Below are positions 48,146 to 57,700 of a stretch of 64,000 nt of DNA, piece by piece. Location: NCBI GenBank assembly GCA_013398275.1, contig VZSE01009483.1:1086317-1150316 (forward strand), in the 5' to 3' direction. The position numbers and the translations under genes were made by a program. Source of the DNA: Promerops cafer (taxonomy: Eukaryota > Chordata > Aves > Passeriformes > Nectariniidae). The notes beneath the pieces were generated by a model that saw only the letters and a list, made by a program, of their open reading frames with translations, had not been told where the DNA came from and searched no databases. Every line of letters begins with the position of its first letter. The first letter of the stretch is position 1.

Positions 48146-50390
48146 AACACATAACCTTTCTCTTTGTAAGTTCTCATTACCTTTTTAAAGTCTCTCTAGT
48201 TGGAAAGCCTCTGAAGTATTACATTCTTTATTCATTTTCCTGCCCTTTTTTTAAACTTTTATTATTTCTCCTTTGTACTTCATCTTACCTGCAGTTATGC
48301 ACACTGGCAAGGCCCTCCATCATCCTCTGATGTCAAGAGGAATGCTTGGCACCACCCATTAATTTTCCATTCACTAAGAACAAGGTGTACGCACCTTGCA
48401 GCAGGAATAACCTAGGTAGCTACTGCAGGTACTTCCAAAATTACCAACCAAACTTTCAGTCCGGGCTGTTAAATCCACTTTAGAATCATTCTTGTACTTA
48501 TGGTTTACTGTAAGTTCAAAACTAAGGCAGGTAGCTGCTCCTTACGTCTGAAATGCTAGCATGGTTCTATCAATGTAAGATGTAGCATTTAAGCTACATG
48601 CTGTGCTAGCCAGAGATCTTCACTGAGCTAAAAATGATGACTGAGTGACTTCCTAAGGTCTTACAAATAAATCAGAGCCTAAAACCTCTATATACAGAAC
48701 AGAAAATGTTGTCTGCCGTGGATATATTCTTGCTAATGGAATTGCAGCTGTGACTTCTTTTCTCCCTTTGAGAACTTCTTCAATTGATTTAGACATTATA
48801 TGTAAGATATGTACAGGCCAAATTAAAAAAAAAAATAGAACATTCTTAACAAAGTGCTGGTTATATTATTTACCAAACTTAAAGCCAATTCAAAAGCTTT
48901 TAAAATCTTAATTATTTACAATTTAATTCTTATCCTCGGGCAATAACATGACTAGATATTGGATAATATGGTAAAGCCATATATGCTCTTTGGGATTGGG
49001 GCCAATGCAGCAAGAATAGTTAAAAGCTATAAATTTTTAGAAACTGAGAAGAATATGGCATAGCCTTGGTATACATAGTTTGCATGTGAGGCTTAAAGCA
49101 TTGCAGTATGGTTTTGTCTCCTTAAAGTTATTTGTAGCTCTGTGGTCAACATGGGGAAGTCATCTTTTGTGAAGTAGTTGACAGATGTATTTTTTCCTCC
49201 AATTTTCCATCTTTAGACATTTTTTGAAAAATTGAAAATCCTTTAACTCAAAACCACATTGAAGTATCAATGTATGAAAACACAGTTGAGTTTTGAATAG
49301 TTATCAATGACCAGGAAGTAAATCAAGGCTTCTAAAATAAAATTGAAAGGTGTTAACTTTGAGAGCCTCTTTAGGGGGGAAAAAAATAGCATGAAGGGCA
49401 ACATTTGCTTAGTTCTATGAAATCTGAAGACAGACACACTTTTAAGCACTTGGGAACCTTACAGTCTGTCCGCACCAAATACAACAACTCTGTTTCCCCT
49501 GCGTGAAAACCCATCATACTTTGCCTTTTAGGTTACGTTTCTGATTTTATGAGTACTCAATGAATAAAAGCAGAAGAAAGATGTGGCCCTGTTAATTATT
49601 TTCGAAGGAACCCTACACAATCAAACAGCCTGTGAGCATTAAACACTATCAGCCATTACCAGGTGGCCAAGGGGCGGAGGCGAAGGGCTGCCTGGCAATT
49701 GTCTCTGCTCCACAGGGGCTGGCCATCAGAGACCCTCCATTAATTTCTGCACTAGGAAAAGTGATTAAATATGCAAGATGTGGTGAAATGAGGAGCGAGT
49801 AAAGCTGCTCTTGTGGCAGCATGCTCAGCATAGCCAGGCAGCAGCGTGCAGCTTGCCCGAGGTGGGGAGCAGAGGAGACACCTGACCTGTCAGCACTGCC
49901 CAGGGTGACGGAAGGAGGGTGCCATGGGAGAGCAAACTAGAGGTGAAAAGACTGAAGAGAGCACAGGAAACTAACTGAGGGAAAGTAACTGAGGGAGGAA
50001 GGTCAGAGACCCTTCTGATCTGAGAGAAGACCTCCCTGGAAAGTCTTTAGAAAGGCCACTTCTGGGGAAAAAACAACTAAAGAAACAAAACCAAACCAAA
50101 GGAGAAAAGAATAAATGAACTTGAAATTATCTGGTCACCTCTGTCAACATCCACACCTGCACTACCCCAGCACCAGCACCAGGAACATTGCAGATAGTCC
50201 CATTCTCAGCAAATGGGAGGTATGGGAGGTTGGTTGCCAGGAAAAGGAAAAACAAGGTCTGGCATTTATCTTGACACGTCATGAGATGAGAATGTACTTA
50301 TGGGTTGCTAGCATCCAGCCGCTGACACACACAAACATGGTCACAAGTAATTTGTGGTGATTGTGTTTTTCAGATTTTTTTCTTGGCACA
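48146..50390. other. Non-coding stretch with one candidate regulatory block
   Basis: No gene is supported. Most of 48.1-49.5 kb is A/T-rich unique sequence. A markedly G/C-richer island with several CpGs appears at 49.57-49.86 kb and is listed separately. Confidence 0.5.
49568..49860. promoter_or_regulatory. Candidate enhancer or insulator-like block (unverified)
   Basis: Within A/T-rich surroundings lies a G/C-rich block with CpGs (GGGGCGGAGGCGAAGG at about 49671) and clustered motif-like words. TTACCAGGTGGCCA at 49656-49669 loosely fits the CTCF core, with about four mismatches across 14 positions, and contains the E-box CAGGTG. CCATTAATTT near 49737 is a homeodomain-like core. No frame or repeat explains the block. 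It could equally be a decayed repeat of unknown kind. Motif matching was done by eye. Confidence 0.25.
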
Positions 50391-50905
50391 CACAGAATCA
50401 CAGGGTAGGGCTGGAAGGGGTGACGGTGGGGTTATCTGGTCCAATCTCCCTGTTCAAGCGAGGTCACCCTAAAGTACCTTGCACAGGACTGCATCCAAAC
50501 AGCTCTTGAATATCTCCATCGAGGGAGACTCCACAACTTCTCTGGGCAATCTGTTCCAGTGCTCGGTCACCTGCACAGCAGAGAAGTTCCTCTTCATGTT
50601 CAGCTGGAACTTCTGTACATCAGTTTCTACCCATTCCCCCTTGTCCTATTGCTGGCATCACTGAGAAGAGCCTGGCTCCATCTCTTGTCACCCACCCTTT
50701 AGATACTTCTAGATATTGACGAGGTCCCCTCTCAGCCATCTCTTCTCAAGGCTGAACAGGCCCAGCTGCCTCAGCTTTTCCTTAGAGATGCTCCAGTCCC
50801 TTCATCATCTTTGTAGCCCTCTGCTGGACCCACTCCAGAAGCTCCATGTCTCTCTTGTCCTGAGGACCCCAGACCTGGACACTGCACTCCAGACAAGCTG
50901 ATAAG
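50391..50905 (-). mobile_element. CR1 LINE, about 515 bp of the 3' part
   Basis: It starts with 'cacagaatcacagggtagggctggaagggg' and continues with 'ggttatctggtccaatctccctgttcaagc', 'tcttgaatatctccatcgagggagactccacaac', 'ttccagtgctcggtcacc', 'gacgaggtcccctctcagcc', 'aaggctgaacaggcccag' and 'catgtctctcttgtcctgagg', then stops at 'ccagacaagctg'. The 3' end lies at the low coordinate and the 5' truncation at the high coordinate. Confidence 0.97.
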
Positions 50906-51279
50906 AGGTGAGGTCACCTGGTGATGTTCTAGCACCTAGCAGCACAAAAAAGAAGCACAATAAAGCCTGGAAGCTCTCATCCCAAACTGCAGACAGCGTG
51001 AGCTTGGAGCAGACTACAACAGAGAGCAGTTCAATACACAGAAAGCAGTCTTGGCCACTTTTAGGAAATGAAGGACTCGGGACAGATCCAACTCACATGA
51101 AAGTGACAAAAATACCAACTCCCTGAAAGAACAGAAAAAGGACACTGCTGGGATAGCAGTGTCAAGTACAGAAGAGGCAGTCACCCTCACAGCAAATCTA
51201 CTTTATCACAAAAACAGCACTTCAGTGACTGCCTTCACAAAGAGGTGCTGAAGCAAAATTGTTCCAGTGGGGAAGAAAT

Positions 51280-51722
51280 TCAAACAAAACAAAGCATATC
51301 ATGCTTGGACCAAAGAGGAACTATTTTCCTTTGACCCAGGAAGCCAGAAGTTTGATCAACATGTGCACAACACCACAGTAATAGTGACTGCAACAGGTAT
51401 CAAATCTCCTGGGAATATCCTTTCGTGAAGTCTGGCTCCTTTACCAGCAAGATTTTCATACATCATCTCATAGTTACAAAACGCCATTAAAAAGGAAAAA
51501 GGAAAGGTGTCTTGTAACAGATTCTTTCTCACATAATGCTAAAGAGGAGGGAGACAAGTACAGAAACACATGATATTATAACAGTCAGCAGAAGTATGAG
51601 AGAAAGATGAAATTATGATACAAGTGAAACTTCTGAGAAAATGGGTGTCATCAGGCCAGTCTGCACAAGAACAACAAGCTCCCTGCAACATTTTTTCATT
51701 TGGGGATGGAAAAGCAGTTCTG
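51280..51722 (+). repeat. Unidentified dispersed repeat, copy B
   Basis: Collinear homologue of 14219-14640 in the same orientation. The best block, CCTGGGAATATCCT at 51408-51421, is embedded in a 22-bp match with one difference. Further blocks are at 51511-51530, 51588-51602, 51661-51685 and 51708-51719. The copy is about 20 bp longer, mainly because of an A-rich insertion (AAAAAGGAAAAAGGAAAGG) near 51490. No terminal repeats or target duplications are evident. It lies about 375 bp from the truncated end of a CR1 but shows no CR1 sequence itself. Confidence 0.75.
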
Positions 51723-52683
51723 TGTGAATAATGAGCACAGCTAGAATTGATTCATTGACTTCAGGAAATTTTAATTTTTAAGGCAACAATGGACAGAACA
51801 GATTATAAGGGGATTTTTATGCAAAAAACCCAATCCAACAACAACAAAAGCCAGCAATCAAACAAACAAAAAACCCCAAGAAGACACATACTTTTCTGGC
51901 CCTACATGAATTCAGAAACAGGACACATGTTTAGAATTTGCTGCATTTGTTTCAAAGTGCAAGAGACATAACTGCAAGGAGTTGCTGATAATTTGTGGTA
52001 CTCCTCGTGGAGTCTGGCAGAAATTGGCAACTGATTTGTTTGAGCACAGCAAAGCTCTGTGCAATGATAGCTGATTATAACTATCATTTTTTTACCAAGT
52101 AATTCAGCTAAGCTTCACATTATACAGCACAGTAGTGAATGACACAATATTTGCCAAACCTCTGATGAGCTTGTTTTGAACATAGCACAAGACACAAGAC
52201 ACTTCCAAGACTGCAGGGGATCATGCTTCATACAGGAGCTGCAATCTATATCAAATGTATGCACACCTAAGCAAAATCAGATGTAAAAAGCCAAGAACAA
52301 GAGTCCCAAAAGTGCCAGTCACAGGGTTCAAAATCTTCACACGTGCATATTGAAGAGGATTTTGAACTGTGTTCATCTTCAATGGAACCAGCTGAGCATA
52401 AGGCTGTAGTGGGTTTTCCAGTGAAAGGTTTTCCTTTCAGTTTTCCAAGGACCAGTACTGTCTATCAGAAACACTTAAATGTTGACTACAGCCCCAAATT
52501 CCACTTCTACAGAGCTTCTGGCCAATGTCAGCTTGGAGATCACCCAGCCACACTCATATGCTGAAAATTTCATACATCCCCTCTGACCAGAAATGTCTTA
52601 ATCATAGAAAGCACGCTCTACCACCTCCAATTAACTAAACAGGTGTGTGAGAACAGCTGCACTAGTAATTGCACAAGTTGAAA

Positions 52684-53062
52684 ATCATAGAGCCATAGAA
52701 TGACTTGGGTTGGAAGGAACCTTAAAGGTCATCTAGTTCCAACTCCCCCTGCTGTGGACAGCAACACCTTCCACTAGATCAGGTTGTTCAGAGCCCCATC
52801 CACCCTGGCCTTGGATACTTCCAGAGATGGGGCATCCCCAGCTTCTCTGGGCAACCTGTTCTAGTGCCTCACCACCCTCACAGTAAAGAATTTCTTCCTA
52901 ATATCTAATCTATCTATTCTTTCAGTTTAAAGCCATTCCCCCTTGTCCTGTCACTACATGCTCTTGTAAACAGCCTCTCTCCCTCTTTCGGGTAGTCTCC
53001 CTTCAGGCACTGGAAGGCCACAGTTAGGTCACCCTGAAGCATTCTCTTTTGCAAATGAGGCT
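52684..53062 (-). mobile_element. CR1 LINE, about 380 bp of the 3' part
   Basis: It begins with the near-intact antisense terminus 'catagagccatagaatgacttgggttggaaggaacc' and continues through 'tcatctagttccaactccccctgctgtggacagcaacaccttccactagatcagg', 'atggggcatccccagcttctctgggcaacctgttc', 'cttgtcctgtcactacatg' and 'ggcactggaaggccacagttaggtcacc'. It then decays at 'gcaaatgaggctg'. It looks like one of the younger copies in the window. Confidence 0.97.
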
Positions 53063-53534
53063 GCAAACTTAAAACCACCTTGAAGAATATTTTTTTAGTT
53101 ACTATGTTATATGGTCTCATGGACTGTGCTGTATCTGCAAAATTAATTCTAGATGAAGATGGTGTGGGTTGGAAGACGGTGTTTGCTCTTGAAATTTGGG
53201 TATATGAAGACCAAAGTGAAGGCATAACAGTGAGCAGGCTTAACAGCCAGCAGAGAGAAGATCCCCATTACCAGATGAGCATCCATGAAAGGACTGATCA
53301 CCCCTTGATCAGGCCTTTCCTACAGCTCAGCATATGAGCGTATTAATGCACAGGTAAATGTTCTTGAGAAGTGCCTAGCACAAGGGAAGTGCTGGAATTT
53401 GTCAGGGTTTTGTCTATTTTCTTTAACAGAAGCAGCACCAGAAGTGAGTTGTTTTCTGCCCTACTCGCTCTGCACCAGGTGTGGTGTGGAAGCAGAGCAA
53501 GCAGCTTTCTTTATTTTAGTCACATAGCAATGAA

Positions 53535-53676
53535 AAGAGATTAGCTCAGTCGGTTAGAGCATGATGTTATTAATGCAAACATTGTGGGTTTGATCTCTAT
53601 ATGGGGGACTCACTTAAGAGCTGGACTCGATGATCCTTGCAGGTCCCTTCCAACTCAGAATATTCTATGATTCTGT
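53535..53676 (+). mobile_element. tRNA-Ile-derived SINE with CR1 3' tail (TguSINE1-like)
   Basis: The first roughly 74 nt (53535-53608) align to tRNA-Ile: TTAGCTCAGTCGGTTAGAGC carries the internal polymerase III A box and D loop, a TTATTAATG segment replaces the GCTAATAACG anticodon loop, and GTGGGTTTGATCTC carries a mutated B box (normally GGTTCGATCC). The acceptor stem is mutated and no CCA-type end follows. Instead the sequence passes into 'gctggactcgatgatccttgcaggtcccttccaactcag' and ends 'tattctatgattctg', the 3' terminus of a CR1 LINE. A tRNA head joined to a CR1 tail is the architecture of SINEs mobilised by CR1, such as TguSINE1 reported from zebra finch. It is not a functional tRNA gene. 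No clear target-site duplication is visible. Confidence 0.9.
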
Positions 53677-53879
53677 ATTTCTTGTAACAAGCCCCCAGTT
53701 CTTCCAGGAGCATCAGGATCAAAATTGCTGTTGTTCTAAATGTGTTAATAAAGACCAGAAAAGACAAAGAAAATAAAAATTGACTCTGGGAAAAGGCTAT
53801 CTCTCAAAGCTCCCCAAAAGGGTACATTATCCCTTCGAACATTTTGACTACAAACTCAAGTACAAACTCCAGTGAGTTT

Positions 53880-54506
53880 GTATGGGACTTTTAAAGCTCC
53901 TCTAGTCCAGTCCCTGTGCAATGTGCAGGGACACTTTCCACTAGAAGGTTTCTCAGAGCCCCGTCCAGCCTGACCTTGAATGTTTCCAGTGATGGGGCAC
54001 CCACCACCTCTCTGGGCAACCTGTTCTAGTATTCTACCACTCTCATTGTAAAAAAGTTTCTTCATAATATCTATTCTGAATCTATCCTCCTATAGTTTAA
54101 AACCCCTTGTCCTACCACTACAGTCCCAGCTAAAAAGCCTGTCCCCATCTTTCTTATAAGCCCCCTTTAGGAACTGGAAGGCTGCTGTGGGGTCTCCTCA
54201 GAGCTGCCTCTTCCCCAGGCTGAACAGCCCCAGCTCTCTCAGCCTGCCTTCACTGGAAAGATGCTCCAGCTCTCTGATCATCTTTGCAGCCTCCTCTGGA
54301 CTCACTCCAGGAGATCCACATCTTTCCTGTGCTGGCACCCCAGAGCTGATGCAGCACTGCAGGTGGGGTCTCAGCAGAGCAGAGCAGAGGGGCAGAATCC
54401 CCTCGCTGGCCCTGCTGCCCACGCTGCTTTGGATGCAGCCCAGGACACCATTGGCTCTCTGGGCTGGGAGTGCTCACTGACAGCTCATGGCCAGCTTCAT
54501 CATGTC
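53880..54506 (-). mobile_element. CR1 LINE, about 625 bp of the 3' part
   Basis: An antisense CR1 from 'gggacttttaaagctcctctagtccagtccc' through 'ccttgaatgtttccagtgatggggcacc', 'agtttaaaaccccttgtcctaccactac', 'cttataagccccctttagg', 'ctgaacagccccagctctctcagcctg', 'gagctgatgcagcactgcaggtggggtctc' and 'ttggatgcagcccaggacaccattggctctctgggctg', ending near 'atggccagcttcatc'. On the minus strand the ORF2 C-terminus is partly readable (CSALLRPHL, RLRELGLFSLGKRQL) but lacks the catalytic core. It is the longest CR1 in the window. Confidence 0.97.
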
Positions 54507-54574
54507 ATTGAGGTACACATATCAGAATCAAACCAACAAGGCTTATGGCACTATTTAGTACTGAATGAAAAATT

Positions 54575-54704
54575 AAAAAAAAAAAAATTTTTTTTTTTTT
54601 AAAAAAAAAAAAATTTTTTTTTTTTTAAAAAAAAAAAAATTTTTTTTTTTTTAAAAAAAAAAAAATTTTTTTTTTTTTAAAAAAAAAAAAATTTTTTTTT
54701 TTTT
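54575..54704. repeat. (A13T13)5 perfect palindromic array
   Basis: Ten alternating homopolymer blocks, each exactly 13 nt: A at 54575, T at 54588, A at 54601, T at 54614, A at 54627, T at 54640, A at 54653, T at 54666, A at 54679 and T at 54692, ending at 54704. There is no interruption over 130 bp. Every 26-bp unit equals its own reverse complement, so the whole array is one perfect palindrome. It lies about 70 bp beyond the truncated end of a CR1. A sequencing or assembly artefact must be considered, since homopolymers normally vary in length. Confidence 0.97.
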
Positions 54705-57700
54705 AAAATACCTTCAAGTCACCCCAGAGCAGAGGTAAGCTGTCACACAAGCCTTAAAAAACAACCTCACACAGTGCTCAGTTTCAAAAGCTAGGCCTTC
54801 TTTTTAGCCTATAAACACAACAGCATAAGCAGCAGGGGAAGAAGAATTGTACCAAAAGGAACAGAGATCCAGTGGCCCAAAGATGCTGAAGCCAAAACCC
54901 TTGCAGAACTGCCAGCAGGGAGACTATCTCAAATAGAACCTCCTTGCTGAAGATGAATAGTGATAACTACATGTATTTATCAGGTTAATCCTCTTTCAAT
55001 AACTGAGCAGTGGGTGGGCATATATATTTCATTAAAATGGCAAAGGCTTTCGCCTACCCTAAACCAAAAATATAAACACGAATATGAAAGGCCATGAATT
55101 ATGCACTCTGCTGTCTTTGATCATCAAGCAGGGAGGAGAGCTTTAAAAATTACATTCAGGAATCAGCTTCAGTTACCAGAACACCTCAACATCACAAGCA
55201 TCAAGTAGGAGTTGATCTCATAGCTGATCAAAAGCTGATTTGTTGCCTGCCTTTACAGTAAATACTTGCAACATATCAAGCTACCTGTAAGATGTGCACA
55301 TTTCTCAGTAATCAGCTACAAGGAATATCCTATGCATACCTATAGAAAAAAAACCCTCTAAATTAACAAGTAAGTTTTGGGTTAACAAAAGAAAAATTAT
55401 TTTGCTTTTACTGATTAAGAAATAAAGAGACAGAAAGGCTACTGCCTGCTGGTAGTGATCTCAGTGCAGGAATCCTTCTACCATACCTGAACCATCCACA
55501 CAAAGCCATGCAGACCCTTGCTTGGATCCTCTTTTGTAAAGCAAGGAGTCAAGGTCTCATCTCATGGGCCAGCCATTGCTCTAGCACCATGCTATCACTT
55601 TTTTTTGTGCAGTCAATTCAGTCAGCACTGGGAGGCTTCTTCACTTCCCAGTGGAAACATGCTATTACACAGAGGTAGCTGTTTGTAAATGTGGAGGGAG
55701 GAGAAAACCAAATGTCATATAGGCTCTCACTTTAGTCTTGAACCTGGAGAACCATGATTCCCCTCATCACTCACCTGAGGTGCTCCCTACATGCAGCCAC
55801 ATGGTCCCCAGGGGAATCCACACAACCACTGCCCACCTCCCTTCTTTCTCACCACTGCAAACTGTGATGAGGGAGGAAGCCTGTGAGCTTCCAAGCACTG
55901 AAGCATCCTGCAAAATCTGCTGACTTCACTGACAGCCACTGTCATTTACTCAATAATTCACTAAATGCATCAGGTGGGCAACAGGACCATACATCAGCTC
56001 CAGCTGTCAGCTTCCTGCGCTGATTGTCCCCAGTGAGCTGCCAGGCTCCCATGCTCCTTCTGTACTTGTCTGCAGCCTCTTGCATGGGGTCAGTCTCAGA
56101 CCTACACATGAGGAAGCCATCAGTCACTTGAAAAGCAGCAAGGCTCTGGCACTCACACAGAGACAGGCAATTTCCGTGAGCCAGCAACACCGACGCGACC
56201 GCCTGTGCCCAGATTATTTAGAGTTGAGAAGGGCCTGCCTGCCACTCTTGGTGCTGGGCAGCAGCTGCCAACTCCTCACTCACACATGGGGCTTTTTAGA
56301 TGCAGTATTTAGATGTAGATGTAATGACCCGATGTCTTTCACCTTTATAAGCAGGTGGATCACTTTATATTTAAAGGTGAGATTAATCTTTTATTTTATA
56401 CCTCTGAGCATTCAAGTGTTTTTTTTCTCTAGAACAGGAATCAGTGAGGGTTGAGGACAACCAGAAGCTTGCCAGAGAGGCACTGCCCCAGACAGCACTG
56501 CACCCCATGGAGGGGAAAGGCATCAGGCCTCACTGCCCAGCTCAGCTGCAGGACAGACAAGGTGCAGGAAGAGCCAAAGAATGGGAATTGCAGGGAGAAC
56601 AGGCAGCTACTGTAGCAGGGCAAATCACATTGCTTCTTGCACGCCTGTGCAGATGCCAGACGTCACAGCTCTGCAGCTTACTGGCTTCTGCCTGTGATGA
56701 ACAAGAAACCAAGTTTCCACAGGACTCTGCCAGGTCTTTTCCCAAATGATGCTCTGCCCTCTTCCCTCTCCAGACTCTGGGAAAAGTAGATGCAGGCAGC
56801 CTGGAGCACTGTGGTGGGTTTCAGGTAGGAGAGGAAAGGAGGAATAGCTGAGATGGCTCATTTCAGGGACCTGGCTGAATCCACCTGTTAGAAAAGGAGG
56901 ACTCAGTGAGTTCGTTCTTCTCATTGTGGGAGTGCTGAGTCAGAGGGAGGTGTGTGGACTGAGGGGATTTATGGGGACGGTGCTTGCAGAGCTGGGAAGA
57001 CAGCAGCCAGCCAGAAATACAATGTCTGTACTTGGAAACTGTGTATGGTGGAAGACACAATAACTACATTTGAAGTTATTAGTTAGAACAACAAAGAAGG
57101 CAAAGGGCAAATGATATCCTTGTCTATACTTCTACCTACTATGAATAAAACACTCCCACTTCTCACACCCCAACAGCAGAGCCCCAGGCCTTCTATACAG
57201 CCCTCTGTACCCTTCTGCAAAGCTCTGCTCCCCAAGCCCAGCCCTGGCTTTGCCCTGCCCTGTGAAAGCCCTGCAGCCCAAGCATGCCTCAGGTGTCTCT
57301 TACCATGCTTCTACAAGAAAACATTTTCCAGAAGAAAGTTCTGCCATACATGTGTGTGGCAGGGAGTGAGGGAGGAAGAGGAAGATCTTCTTTGAGGTTG
57401 TGCTTGATGAAAGCACATGGAAGAGATGGAGGAGAAAATGCCCTCTTTAACTTCTCCCTCTTGCTATGTATGAACATGCCATCTGTCTCCACAGCCTGAG
57501 GAATGAGAGAGTAAGAAAACTGAGGGAGAAAAAACACAAATAGAGAAGCTTTCTGAGCCTAAAGAGCAGCACATTCAAGGGGACCAAATACGAATAAGGG
57601 ATTTTTAACATCTGGACATTTTTTAGATCACAGAGAGAACACCATAAAATGTGTACAGGTTAGAGAAAATAGAAAACAGGATGAGAGAAGTCACCCTGTT

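Noticed and set aside
53535..53608. Functional tRNA-Ile gene
   Set aside because: The acceptor stem and B box are mutated and the sequence continues into a CR1 tail, so it is the head of a SINE.
54261..54602. 113-codon + strand frame ending in lysine and phenylalanine runs
   Set aside because: It is the antisense of a CR1 ORF2 remnant running into the A13T13 array.
56080..56749. Overlapping frames of 124 and 101 codons in a G/C-richer segment
   Set aside because: No family resemblance, and opposite-strand frames are equally open. There is no promoter or CpG island.
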